Positions 23,254 to 34,404 of a DNA stretch of 64,000 bases are shown in pieces. Below the pieces are notes generated by a model that saw only the letters and a program-made list of their open reading frames with translations, had not been told where the DNA came from and did not search any database. This DNA is from Tridacna crocea (lineage: Eukaryota > Mollusca > Bivalvia > Cardiida > Cardiidae): positions 14,471,001 to 14,535,000 of the forward strand of contig OX031058.1 in assembly GCA_943736015.1 (NCBI GenBank), written 5' to 3'. A program made the translations under genes and the position numbers. Position 1 is the stretch's first letter; every line of letters starts with the position of its first letter.

Positions 23254-24359
23254 CACCGTCTGTCATCACCACCGGAAATAGATTACCGGCGAATCGAAAG
23301 TACTCCACATATGAACGTGAGTGCTCACAAAAAATGACAATTTTTATCGTAAAAAACAAATGGATTTACAAAACATTCACGAGGCATAGTTAGTGGATAT
23401 AATAAGCTTCCAACGTAAGTAGGATTTGTTGTTTATTAGTAAATTTGAAGGGTTTAGCGACTAGAAATCCTTAGAGCTGGTACCGAAAAACAAATTGTAT
23501 TGTGACATTTATTTTCATTTTTTCCAAAAAAGAGTGCACAAATTCCAGATTTTTTTAATCATGATGAAGTAAAATTATGGCTGACAGATAAATTTATTAC
23601 TGTTTTACCTCAAATCGAGGGATTAAGCAAATTTTTTGTCAAAACGAAAATTTCATTGTGGACGGCGAATAGATCCTTATGTGGACGGCTTATAGCTAAA
23701 TCCCCAAAATTACGTGTACGGCGAATAGTTTTGAGCTTTTTAACAATATGTGCACAAACACATATGTTCAAGTCGTATTGCGTTCGTGCCAGGTACATGC
23801 AATAGAAAACACTATACTCAGTTTACATTTCAGATTAATGATGTCAACATACAAGTGTTATTACTGCCCTGAAAAACCGCCAAACTTTGAGAAAACTATT
23901 CAGCACCTCATAAATTGCCACCAAAATGACGAAATGCGTGTCAGGCATTTACAAGAACACAAACTGCGAACGATTAGTTTCAAAGTGATTCCAGAACTAT
24001 GTAGAGAACAGGGGAGGACCATAACAATCGATTCCACCAGAGAAAAAATTCACATATCAAAGGCTAATGTGGTGCCTAAAGATAGCCCTTTTAAAAAACT
24101 GATCAGACTAGAGGGTATCTGTAGTGACAGTGACACTTTCAACAATGTAGAGCATATTTTGTCGGGACAGGGCCAAACTGGTACCGAGGAGTCTTGTGAT
24201 ACAGATCTGTCTGGTTGTAGCGAGTACATTGACGATACTAACAATATCTATGACGAATTAGTTTCTCTGTTGCCTAAAGTAATTGACACTTTGAAAGAAC
24301 ATGGAAAAATGCAGGAGTTTCTTTCATTCAACAGGCTTTTAAGTGAAGATAAATTTCCG
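23254..24359. repeat. Left arm of a 1.1-kb inverted duplication
   Basis: Pairs with 24571-25679 at about 99% identity. Differences seen include a 4-base insertion (tatc) and a 1-base deletion in the right arm and a handful of substitutions. The arms are separated by a 211-bp spacer (24360-24570). Confidence 0.85.
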
Positions 24360-24380
24360 GATCTAAGTAACCCGGAGTAG
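23838..24380 (+). pseudogene. Truncated ORF of unknown family (left-arm copy)
   Basis: From the ATG at 23838 the reading frame encodes a protein that starts with a Cys-rich segment (CYYC ... H-x4-CH, residues about 5-28, possibly a C2H2-like finger). It continues through a basic region and an acidic, Ser/Thr-rich stretch. The frame is intact to the palindrome junction at 24359, then runs into unrelated sequence and stops at 24380. The right-arm copy plus spacer supplies the continuation, so this copy is C-terminally truncated. I recall similar uncharacterised proteins in invertebrate genomes but cannot name a function. It may be element-borne cargo. Confidence 0.6.
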
Positions 24381-25089
24381 CTTCGTCATACACGATCTGT
24401 CCCTTGTTTTTTGGTCCTCCCATAAATCTTAGAAAACGACCGTGAAATAACCTCAAACCTGTGCGCCAAAAACATTTCACTTCGTCGCTATACCGCATAC
24501 GCGTTGCAGTCTCCTCTAAGCTTAACCATCTCACAACATCTAAGAATAGAAGAAACGCAATGTTATCGAGCGGAAATTTATCTTCACTTAAAAGCCTGTT
24601 GAATGAAAGAAACTCCTGCATTTTTCCATGTTCTTTCAAAGTGTCAATTACTTTAGGCAACAGAGAAACTAATTCGTCATAGATATTGTTAGTATCGTCA
24701 ATGTACTCGCTACAACCAGACAGATCTGTATCACAAGACTCCTCGGTACCAGTTTGGCCCTGTCCCGACAAAATATGCTCTACATTGTTGAAAGGGTCAC
24801 TGTCACTACAGATACCCTCTAGATAGTCTGATCAGTTTTTTAAAAGGGCTATCTTTAGGCACCACATTAGCCTTTGATTTGTGAATTTTTTCTCTGGTGG
24901 AATCGATTGTTATGGTCCTCCCCTGTTCTCTACATAGTTCTGGAATCACTTTGAAACTAATCGTTCGCAGTTTGTGTTCTTGTAATTGCCTGACACGCAT
25001 TTCGTCATTTTGGTGGCAATTTATGAGGTGCTGAATAGTTTTCTCAAAGTTTGGCGGTTTTCAGGGCAGTAATGACACTTGTATGTTGA
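24328..25089 (-). pseudogene. Frameshifted ORF of the same unknown family (right-arm copy)
   Basis: Reverse-strand counterpart of the left-arm ORF. It reads through the spacer into a further C-terminal region with a hydrophobic LLFLDVVRWLSL segment (24540-24510 region) before crossing into the left arm and stopping at 24328. Two indels relative to the left arm (one A lost near 25062; four bases gained near 24826) break the N-terminal part into separate frames (25000-24806 and 24771-24328). Thus one copy has the intact front and the other retains more of the back; neither is whole. Confidence 0.6.
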
Positions 25090-25679
25090 CATCATTAATC
25101 TGAAATGTAAACTGAGTATAGTGTTTTCTATTGCATGTACCTGGCACGAACGCAATACGACTTGAACATATGTGTTTGTGCACATATTGTTAAAAAGCTC
25201 AAAACTATTCGCCGTACACGTAATTTTGGGGATTTAGCTATAAGCCGTCCACATAAGGATCTATTCGCCGTCCACAATGAAATTTTCGTTTTGACAAAAA
25301 ATTTGCTTAATCCCTCGATTTGAGGTAAAACAGTAATAAATTTATCTGTCAGCCATAATTTTACTTCATCATGATTAAAAAAATCTGGAATTTGTGCACA
25401 CTTTTTTGGAAAAAATGAAAATAAATGTCACAATACAATTTGTTTTTCGGTACCAGCTCTAAGGATTTCTAGTCGCTAAACCCTTCAAATTTACTAATAA
25501 ACAACAAATCCTACTTACGTTGGAAGCTTATTATATCCACTAACTATGCCTCGTGAATGTTTTGTAAATCCATTTGTTTTTTACGATAAAAATTGTCATT
25601 TTTTGTGAGCACTCACGTTCATATGTGGAGTACTTTCGATTCGCCGGTAATCTATTTCCGGTGGTGATGACAGACGGTG
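24571..25679. repeat. Right arm of the 1.1-kb inverted duplication
   Basis: Reverse complement of 23254-24359. The match breaks exactly at caccgtctgtc on the outside and at cggaaattta on the inside. Confidence 0.85.
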
Positions 25680-25759
25680 ATAGAGGCTCTTTGTAAAGCG
25701 CCTTCCTTACATTGAATGGACGTTATCGAAGTTTACCACACGCGTCAAACCCTTTGTGC

Positions 25760-25895
25760 ATTAAAAAAAAAAACGTCCGGGTTGAAATTCTCGGACGTTT
25801 TTGTCATAATATGGACGTTAAAAAAACGTCCGACTTGGAAAATGCCGACGTTTTTTCTAAAAATGTGGACGTAATACACGTCGACGTCCGCTTAT
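25760..25895. promoter_or_regulatory. ACGTCCG / CGGACGT subterminal repeats of the hAT-like element
   Basis: At least six copies of acgtc(c)g or its complement occur within 135 bp of the right terminus (for example aacgtccggg, cggacgttttt, aacgtccgac, gtcgacgtccgc). Clustered subterminal motifs are typical transposase-binding sites in hAT elements. Function here is inferred. Confidence 0.45.
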
Positions 25896-26624
25896 TGAGA
25901 GCACTGTTTTAATTTTTTTTCAATCCATCTGGTAGAAAAATTCAAACGGTACAGTGAGTTAGGATAGCCTATTAGAGTCACTTTAAGCATGGATGCCAGA
26001 TCTGAAAGTGGTGCAGATTTTTTTTATATGCTAATAAACGTGCCTACCCCAAATTTGCCTATAACAAAAATTAAACTTTTCCTATGTGCACAATAATGAA
26101 AAAAAAAAACAATGAAACAATGCAATCTTTTTGACAAATCTTTTGAATATAAGATGCTCATAAAAATCCACATTTACATGTATGTAAGACTTATATTAAA
26201 TCATGTCTGACCAATTTCACATACCGTAAAACACCTAATAAATGTTCCTTGCAGAATGAATTGAAAACAATCTCTGATTTTCAGTCTTCACATTGAATGT
26301 GTTAATATTTCTGGCTAGATTTTTTCACAGTTTTGGCTAGACCTACTATGACAGACACAGAGGACCAGAATTAAGAATAGCTATGGAGTTTTAGCATTTA
26401 GCACCTCAAAAATGATCTATTTATGAGTGCAACAGTATAATTTGTTGTTGCGCACTACCCTTTGATTTCGTTATTTCATTATATATTCACAACTGTAACA
26501 ATAAGTATGCCAACACTAAGATTTGGCTATTTTCATCACTTCATCTGCTTTATTTCCTTTGTTATTCTTACTCTCCTACTCTGTTAATCTATTTCACTGA
26601 TGCAATAGGGGATATGACTTGAAA

Positions 26625-27925
26625 CAAGAGGGTCATAATGGCCCTGTATCGCTCCACTGGCTAATAAGTGAAAACACTACAAGCCAAACATTACCACTCC
26701 GGCCAAATGGTTTCAAACTTGAAGACATACAATAGGCTAAGGTCCAGGCCAAAAAAGGGCCCTATTTCTTTTTTTCATCCATCTGTTTCTCTACTTCACT
26801 GATGCAATAGGGGATATAACTTAACACATGAGGGCCATGGTGGCCCTGTATCGTGCCACTGGCTAATACGTGAAAACACTACAAGCTAAAATATTACTAC
26901 TGTGGGCAATTGGTTTTAAACTTGAAGACATACATTTTTTTTTCTATAAAATCCTAAGAGAAAGTTATGGCCCCTTGACCCCTGGGCAAAGCCATTATTG
27001 ACCACAAAGCTATAATTACTTGAATCCTGGTGGAGGTCCACAAGATAAACCCCCGTACCAAATAATACAGGTATAGAATGTTGTGATATAAACAAGAAGA
27101 TTTTCAAAGTTTCCTAAAAGAAAAAAGGCCATGTATAACATGAGACCCATGAAACAGGGCTAAATTTGGTAGCCCTAGGCTTTATTATGGTTAGTAAAAA
27201 GATCATTTATAAAGTTTTCAACTAAAAAAGCCAAGGTAAAACTTGTGACCCCTGGTGTGGGGACAAACTTAATCCAAAGGCTATAATCTGGGCCCTTCTG
27301 GTAGAGGCCCACTAGATAAAATTTGGTATTCCTAGGCCTTGCGGCTATGTACTTGTAGATTTTTAAAGGCTTTCCCAATATAAGCCCATGTAAAACTTGT
27401 GACCCCGGTGCCGGGCCAAATTTGACCCCAGGACTATAAGTTGGGTACTCTTGGTAGACGCCCAGTTGATAAAGATACATGCCAAATTTGATAGTCCGAG
27501 GCCCTAAAGAAGGATTTTTAAGTTTTCCCCTATAAAATCACGTATAAAACTTGTGACCCTCTAGGAGGGGCCAATTTCGACTCCAGGGCTATTACTTTAA
27601 GGAACTTGGTAGAGGTTCACAACATAAAGCTACATGCCACGTTTGGTAGCCCTAGGCCTTATGCTTTCAGATAAGAAGATTTTCAAAGATTTCAATATTT
27701 TTCAGTTTTGTTGCCATGGCAAACAGAGTTTTTGAAGGAATCAGATTCATTCAAGAAATTCTGAAGAAAGCCATGGCAGGATCATTTCTGTGAAGTTTCA
27801 TCAAGTTTGGATGGGTAGTGTCAGAGGAGATGTTTGAAATATAAGTTAATGCACATACGGACAGACACACGACGGACAGCGGGCCATGAAATAAGCACGC
27901 TGGCCTTCGACCAGTGGAGCTAAAA
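26625..27925 (+). mobile_element. HINE-like element, about 160-bp units
   Basis: Two openings ('acaagagggtcataatggccctgtatcgctccactgg' type at about 26627 and 26825). Units then follow with 'aaacttgtgacccc', 'ttggtagaggcccac' and 'catgccaaatttggtagccc' at roughly 160-bp steps, then gacggacagcgggcc and a weak terminal hairpin (gctggccttcgaccagtggagct). At 26733-26790 it carries an uninterrupted paralogue of the site hit by the hAT-like element. Confidence 0.65.
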
Positions 27926-28033
27926 TCCTCTTGCTGACTTAAAATTAACAAATGCGCTGTTCATTCAGCGTAATTGTGACGTGTGATCAATCATATGTTT
28001 CTTTGTTTGCTGCATTGACAGTACAGCTGCTCT

Positions 28034-28090
28034 GTGTGTGTGTATGTGTATATGTTGTGGATGTGGGTGTGGGTGTGGATGTGGGTGTTT
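28034..28090. repeat. TG-rich simple repeat
   Basis: tgtgtgtgtatgtgtatatg grading into (gtgggtgtg)n immediately before the reversed hairpin-ended element. Confidence 0.7.
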
Positions 28091-28107
28091 TTCTGGGTTC
28101 TTTTTTT

Positions 28108-29235
28108 TAGCTCACCTTTGCACAAAGTGCTAAAGGTGAGCTATTGTGATCGTCCTATGTCCGGCTTCCAGCGTCTGTTGTCCATCAAAAATTTCTTTAA
28201 ACATCTTCTCCTAAATTACTGGGCAAATCTTGATGAAACTTGGCAGGGATGTTCCTTGAGTGAAGCTCTACCAAAATTGTTCAAAGAATAGAATTCCACT
28301 CATAATTCTGGTTGCCATGGCCGCAAAAAGGAAAAAAATACAAAATCCTTGAAAATCTTCTTCTCTGAAAGTAGAAGGCATAGAGCTTTGATATTTGTTA
28401 TGTGGCCATCTCCTAGTGGACCTCTACCAAGTTTGTTCAAATAATGCGACTGGGGTCAAAACTGGCCCCACCCTGGGGGTCACAAGTTTGAGCATAGGAA
28501 CAAAGAAGGAAAACTTTAAAAATCTTCCCCTCTGAAAATTGAAGACATAGAGCTTTGATATTTAGTATGTAGCATCTCCTAGTGGATCTCTACCAAGTTT
28601 GTTCACATGATGCCCCTGGGGTCAAAACTGGCCCCACCCAGGGGGTTACAAGTTCAAACATAGGAACAAAGAATGAAAATTTTAATATTCTTCTTCTCAC
28701 AAAGTAAAAGGCATAGAGCTTTGATATTTGGAATGTTACATCTCCTAGTGGACCTCTACCAAGTTTGTTCATATGATGCCCTTGGATTTGAAAGTGGCCC
28801 TGCCTCGGGGGTCATAAGTTCGAACACAGGAACAAAGAAGGAAAACTTAAAAAAAATTTCTTCTCTGAAACTTGATGGCATAGAGCTTTGATATTTGGTA
28901 TGTAGCATCTTCTAGTAGACCTCTACCAAGTTTGTTCATATGATGCACCTGGGGACAAAACTGGCCCTGCCCTGGGGGTCACAAGTTCAAACATATGAAC
29001 AAAGACAGAAAATTATAAAATTCTTCTTCTCTAAACCTAGAAGGCATACAGCTTTGATATTTGGCATGTAGCAATTCCTTCTGAACCTCTCCCAAGTCTG
29101 TTCATATCATGCCCATGGGGTCAAAACTGGCCCTGCCCCTGGGGTCACAAGTTAGATTAAAGTTCATCAAATAAACATGAGGGAAATAAAGCTATAGTCT
29201 CAGGTGAGCATTCCATGGCCAATGTCCCTCTTGTT
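28108..29235 (-). mobile_element. HINE-like element with 166-bp units, reversed
   Basis: Reverse-strand member of the 9- and 15-kb family. It begins with the 36-nt hairpin (28108-28143) and continues with reversed units (agagctttgatatttg at about 28382, 28551, 28717, 28883 and 29050). It ends with the reversed opening ccatggccaatgtccctcttgtt. Confidence 0.75.
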
Positions 29236-30060
29236 GAAATGCAATGATGTAACAGATTTATTTCCTACATAACAATCATATTTTTAATGCATATAGCATG
29301 AATATAGTTAACAGTGGGTACTGAAAGGTAATTGAAATAACTTAAATGTAATTGTAATAACATTTAAAGTCTTAACTTGTCAACAAGACAGTATTTTTGG
29401 TGCAAATGACTTTTCTTCATTTCATGTGTAACTATTCAATTATTGTTTCATTTGATTTTTCTCAAATAAAGGCACTAAGTACAAATCTTTTTTTGATACT
29501 TATATGTGTCTGCGCTGTAACATTTTGTGTCATTGCTGTAAAACATGAGTCGTTTATATAACAATGATTAAAAAATACTCATGAAAAGAAGCAAGACGTT
29601 TAATTTAATAAAAACAATTTCTGGGAAGAAAGCGGAAAATACAGTTACATTTTAGTACAAACAGCTAGGAATCATTTACTAGATCTATATAACTTTTTCA
29701 AGAAATTAAAATAGTTGCAAAACACTGATCTTCTCCGATATATAACGTGCCAAAATTTTGTTCCAAAATACTCAATTAATATAAAACAGATATGTGTTAT
29801 ACAGATGAGATGATTCGAAGTGAAATATTACAATCTGAACCAGAAAATATTTATTTTTCTTAATTAGAGTGGAATGTCTTTTCCTTTACAATTTTGTTAC
29901 ATGAAGGACATGTCGATGTGTTATGACTAGCATTGCATCACAGTAGACAATATTCCGGTTTGGATGTAAGGAACCTTATCAACCAAAAAAATCCAACTTA
30001 ATTTTCAAAAATCGTGTCTCCTAAAATCTGCCATAATTATATAATAACTCATAGATGGCA
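29236..30060. other. No gene recognised
   Basis: AT-rich sequence inside the composite inverted-repeat element; only short ORFs. Confidence 0.5.
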
Positions 30061-30658
30061 GTAAATATACATTAGTGGGTGGGGTAAAAGATAAGCAAGA
30101 CCGTAACAAATATACAATGCAGCAATTTAGTACAATAGTAAGCATTTAGTTCTCATCAAACCCTTTCACAAGAAGTTGAAACACAAAAGTCTTAAATGAT
30201 ATTGAGTTGCTCATGATTTTCAAAAAATGTATGCAAATTTTGTGGGTGGGGTAACACCAGGACACCCAATGTATTTTATCTTCTCCTGTAACTGAATTTT
30301 ACCATTACTTATTGCTTAACTATCAATTAGACCTATCTGCAATCAATATACTCCGGAAGATATTGAAATTTTGTTGTCTAGACACATAAGCTCAATTCAA
30401 TGCATTTTCAGTGGGTGGGGTAACAAAATGTCGTCTGAAAAAAATCTGCACCACTTTTGTTTCTGGCATCCACCCTAATTTGACTTCTATATAGCTGTAC
30501 TATCACCTGGTACCAATGAAATTTTTCTACCAGATGGATTGAAAAAAAATTAAATCCAGCTTGCCAGGCCTTAGACTAATTGATCAATACCAAAAACAGA
30601 ACATTGAAAAACAAGTAAGTTATGCCTAGGTAGATCTAATAGGATAACTGCAATCATA

Positions 30659-30956
30659 TAGGTCATTTCGAACCCTGCTTTCGAATTCGACATTGCTGAT
30701 TACCTTTTCCCAATATTTGAATCAACATGTAAAACAAATACAGAAACACATTTTTAAATCACATATTTAAAAAAAGAATTTCTGAAATACCACAAAGTAA
30801 AGAATTAGATTAGTTTTATATTAGGATCTCATCTATAAATAACACTCTGAGAAAATCGGGTGTCGAAATGACCAAATTTTGCAAAATACATTTCACCCGG
30901 GGTTGAAACGACCAAAAAGTATCAAAATGAAATGACCGGGTGTCGAAATGACTGTC
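30659..30956. repeat. GTCGAAATGAC motif cluster with inverted ends
   Basis: ggtcatttcgaaccctgc at 30660 and ggtgtcgaaatgac at 30943 are inverted relatives. Additional gtcgaaatgacc and gttgaaacgacc motifs lie at about 30862 and 30902, and atgaccgggtgtcg near 30935. Possibly a small TIR element. Confidence 0.45.
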
Positions 30957-31726
30957 ACTCTTCTAAAAATTGAAAGCTGAAAATTCAAGTTTTCTAATGA
31001 TTTACCTTTTCCGAAAATCAGTTTTACGTAAGCCGTTCTCTGCAAGCATTTCCTACTTTTTTTGTTCAATCTTCTGTATGTGATTTCACATACAGATTTG
31101 TAATTCTGTCTGTGTTATTTCATTTGTATGCGTTTCAGGCACGATTTTGCGTGATCGGGAAATCAGTCAACTCACCATTAGCGGATCACTATCGAAAAGG
31201 CTGAAGTTAATTAAACGGCCATTAGCGTTTGACGGCAAAAAATGGTATCACTAGAAAGGATTTTCTTTACACTTTCAGATGCATATTGTTTTCTGGGTCT
31301 GCTGACATACGCGTCGAAAAACAGTGTACCATTACCGGATCAACTTAACTTAACCAATAGCGGATCACGTGATATCACTGGTCTGGGGATCGACTCAAAA
31401 TTAATGGTGTCAAACCATGAAGAAATCACCTATTCAAGATTATATAACCAACTCTGGTAACTGTAGTTGTATTGGAAGACTAATTAAACAAGTGTGGTTC
31501 ACAGATTTTTATTACATATCGCAACCAAAAGAGAATTTGTCAGCTACGAGCCAACCATGTTAAACATCCCTGTGTTCTATCCGTAATGTAAATTTAAACC
31601 TGTGTTCTATTGCTTGGCAAGCATAGACTGAGACATGTAAATTTTGGTGTTCTTCATAAGCTTCGATGGCTTTTTTGTCATATTTTTCCACCAAATGATA
31701 TATTGTAGAATTTGAAGATGCAAAGT

Positions 31727-31920
31727 GTAAACTATTTACCAAATAACAAAATTTTAGACCAGTCAAAATTGAAAGTATTTGCAAGGTGGTCCAAATGGCA
31801 AAATTTATTTTGGATAAGATAGAAAACATTGTGGGAAAAGTATAAAAATGCTAGTTACTAGTATGTTCTTCATTACCCACAATTGTTTCAGAAGGCTTCT
31901 TTCTCAGGGTAGGTAAAATG
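31727..31920. mobile_element. Decayed TTAA MITE
   Basis: Recognised by tttaccaaataacaaaatttt, the gaaaacattgtgggaaaag arm and ggcttctttctcaggg. The core is mutated (tgctagttactagtat). A second decayed copy follows at about 31985-32175. Confidence 0.6.
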
Positions 31921-31984
31921 ATCTTTTATTTCTAACTTGTATAAAAACATTGGAAATAGTGTAAGGAAAGAAAAGTCCTTGTCA

Positions 31985-32175
31985 CAAGAAAGAAAACCTC
32001 TTGAAAACATTGGGGGATAAAGGAAAAAATGATGGTAACCAGGATTTCCTCCTTTTCGTATAATTTTTAAAAACCCATCAAAGAAAGAAACCATCAATTT
32101 AGCAAAAGTTATGTTATTGTATGCAAATGCTTTCAAAGTGGACAATTGCACAATCTTTTTGTTTGATAATGATTG
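31985..32175. mobile_element. Decayed TTAA MITE
   Basis: Contains aacctcttgaaaacattggg, the core tgatggtaaccagga and the arm aaatgctttcaaagtggac. Many indels; the termini are lost. Confidence 0.5.
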
Positions 32176-32306
32176 AAAAATATGGAATTGTTTGGAGCAA
32201 GTAAATGTCAAGGGAGGTTTTATGAGATAACCTGGTTGTTTTAATACATGTATTTTGAAACTGATTTAATTACTAAATCAATGGATGAAATATCTAAATG
32301 TCTCAA

Positions 32307-32885
32307 TCAAATCATGCCATAATACAAGTATAATGGACAAGAAAAATACTTTTGTAAAAAATACGAGAAATTCTCTAAAGTGACATTAGAAATTTCCATT
32401 GCAGATCCTTCTGGTTTTTTGGACAAAAGTTCTGATAATTTCTTAAACTGTGAATGAATATCGGGATGAGTAATTATATAGTAACATGGTAAAACAATAC
32501 CCCTGCTTTCCCCATCCTTTTCTGGCCAAGGGGAGAAGCTTGGTATAGGATCTCCAGTAACATCAGCAAAAACACAGCCATCCTCTAATACTGATCTAAA
32601 ATACCCAAGTAGTGTTAGAGGAACATGGCCAATAGGCAAACCAGCAATATCTTCAAGCTTTAGCTGGTGCTTCTCATCAGTAAAGTGGTGGTAACCACAC
32701 CAAACAAGCACAAATGTCATGGATATTAGTGTATTCAGGTTCAACATGTAAATGGTAGGGGGTATAGTAAAGGGTGGTCTAATTTGAAATGTTTGATTTC
32801 CTTTTATGACAGAGTTTCTTAAAATCAAGGCATTTTCATTTGGTTTGTCCGAGGCCTCTGCTGAGACAGCACCACCATCATATTC
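32307..32885 (-). CDS. Unidentified protein, terminal coding exon
   Basis: A 192-codon open frame beginning right after a good splice acceptor (cttatttatttttag|GAATATG at 32886/32885, phase 0) and ending at TAA 32307-32309. Composition is protein-like with no repeat character. It contains a hydrophobic segment (residues about 47-62, IYMLNLNTLISMTFVLVW), conserved-looking GLPIGHVPLTLLGYF and GIVLPCYYIITHPDIHSQF, and a hydrophilic middle (GDPIPSFSPWPEKDGES). I do not recognise the family. Nothing resembles a DDE transposase. The extent and splice site argue for a real host exon; an upstream exon would lie beyond 32885. Confidence 0.6.
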   Translation of the reverse strand, partial: EYDGGAVSAEASDKPNENALILRNSVIKGNQTFQIRPPFTIPPTIYMLNLNTLISMTFVLVWCGYHHFTDEKHQLKLEDIAGLPIGHVPLTLLGYFRSVLEDGCVFADVTGDPIPSFSPWPEKDGESRGIVLPCYYIITHPDIHSQFKKLSELLSKKPEGSAMEISNVTLENFSYFLQKYFSCPLYLYYGMI

Positions 32886-33370
32886 CTAAAAATAAATAAG
32901 AGTTACTATCTGAAATCTGTTACAGAACTGATTGCAGTCTTTGTGATTGATGTAGAATCGAATTAGACAGCATGGAAAGATGCTGGTTGGTTTGGAGTCT
33001 GAAGTTAATATGATACACCATTTTTCTCCATATTTTACTGGACACATAGCCTATGACATGCTAATTTTGGCCGATAGAAGTTGCGTAATGTGTTGCGCTG
33101 TGTCTGCCTGTGCAGTATGAGCAAGCTTATCTGTAGTGTTCTGCTTCTGAAGGCCTAGTCTGGGGAAAAAAAGGGTTATCAAGGCAAAAATAACATCTGA
33201 GAGTACATGTAGTCTGTACAGACTGCTTAGGCTGATCCAAGACAATATTTTTTTTCACAGATGTCTAGAGGCCCCATTTCGCATGTTACAGATCATAATT
33301 ATGTAATAAACGAATTTTTTAGCATTACCTTATGAAGTCCCACAAGCAAGAACCCTTTGAAAACATTGTA

Positions 33371-33545
33371 TTAACCCTGTACACACAATCCCGACTTTTA
33401 ACAACCATAAAAAAGAAAGCCTTGAAAAACATTGTGGGAAAAGGAGAAAATGCTGGTTGGCAGCATTTTATCCTTCTCTCACAATGTTCTCACAAGTCCT
33501 CTTTTTCAAAGTCGTTAAAATCGGCATTGTGTGGTAAAGGGTTAA
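33371..33545. mobile_element. Short TTAA MITE with two like arms
   Basis: TTAA at 33371-33374 and 33542-33545. Unlike other copies, both arms are of the 'gacttttaa / ttaaaatc' type, making the whole 175-bp element a palindrome. It landed inside a partial copy whose left fragment (agaaccctttgaaaacattg) is visible at about 33350-33370. Confidence 0.75.
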
Positions 33546-34404
33546 TAATAGATAAAGTATCTAAAGTGATGTGGGTTATAATTGATTAAAGAGTATGGTT
33601 ACAAAAAAATAATTTGAACATTGACTAATGCTCTGTCAAACACATCACAAGTCATCAACATGAAAGAAAACGTGAAAACTTCGTGTCAAAAGGCAGAGAA
33701 TATTTTCCTTTTATCACAATATTTTCATGGCTAAACACTAGCCTACAATTGGTTTTAAATAAACTAAATTATAATATCTAGAGTATGGTATACTAGAAAT
33801 CCGAGTAAAATTATGTGTCAAGGAAAGGGTTATCAGCTGTACACTGAGTGTGTAATTTTGAGACAACCCCCCCCCCCCCATATGATGCAGATCACTGATC
33901 CGTAATTGGTCTGTTCGGGGTATGTCGTCTTTTTATTAATGGTGCACAAATAAACAAATGATACGGATAAATGAATATATCGATCGGAAGTCTATATATT
34001 CTTCCTTCTAAAAGTGCCAAGTTTTAACTTTACCTTTCCTCTTTCATTTGTTTTTTTTCACGCCGATGTTACAACTTTCACTTTCAAAAGCGGAAATCTG
34101 ATGACCGAACAGACACTTGGATTTCGTTTCGATAATTTGAATAAATAAATCGGGCTCAAAGATTCATCAAACTTTTTGTTGTTTTTCAGGAGTGGTCCGT
34201 TTTCATGACTTCAACCTTTTTTTAATCTTCCTTGCCTTTAAATTGGGACATTATTCAATTAAACTTAGAGTGATCCGCTATTGGTCATGATCCGCTAATG
34301 GCGAGTTGACTGTACTATCAGTGATAGAGGACATTTCATTTAAATGACATTTCATTTGAAAAAACTAGTAGCGCTGTACATCTCATACGATAGATAAGGT
34401 CTTA

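Larger units (their letters stand above)
21750..25906. mobile_element. hAT-like element, 4157 bp, with intact TSD
   Basis: Terminal inverted repeats CAGTGCTCTCAATAAG (21750-21765) and CTTATTGAGAGCACTG (25891-25906) match over 16 of 16 bases. They are directly flanked by TTTTAAT on both sides (21743-21749 and 25907-25913). CAGTG termini and a target duplication of 7-8 bp are characteristic of hAT elements; 7 bp is visible here. No hAT transposase was recognised. Subterminal ACGTCCG motifs crowd the right end (25770-25895). A TTAA MITE (22050-22261) and a 1.1-kb palindrome lie within. Confidence 0.7.
21700..30600. mobile_element. Composite inverted-repeat element of about 8.9 kb with nested insertions
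   Basis: Left end (ggctaaggccca at about 21710, then after the hAT-like insert caatccatctggtagaaaaa at 25921 and gtggtgcagatttttt at about 26010) matches the inverted right end (aaaaaatctgcaccac at about 30440, ttttctaccagatggattg at about 30522-30540, ggccttaga at about 30568). Inverted repeat length is about 130-170 bp. Its interior holds a forward and a reversed hairpin-ended repeat and a tandem of 'gtgggtggggta' (30072, 30241, 30412; step about 170 bp). That this is one element rather than two opposed copies is inference. Confidence 0.5.
31164..34312. mobile_element. Pogo-like terminal inverted repeats about 3.1 kb apart
   Basis: Left end CAGTCAACTC then ACCATTAGCGGATCA (31164-31188). 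The right end is its inverted counterpart with one mismatch (34288-34312), followed by TA. A second left-type end lies at about 31318-31370 (ccattaccggatcaa ... accaatagcggatcac), and the right end also has a second inner box (gtgatccgctattgg). CAGT-type termini with TA flanks suggest a pogo/Tigger-type Tc1-mariner relative. No transposase is visible, and the enclosed exon (32307-32885) does not look like one, so these may be ends of separate copies. Confidence 0.45.
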
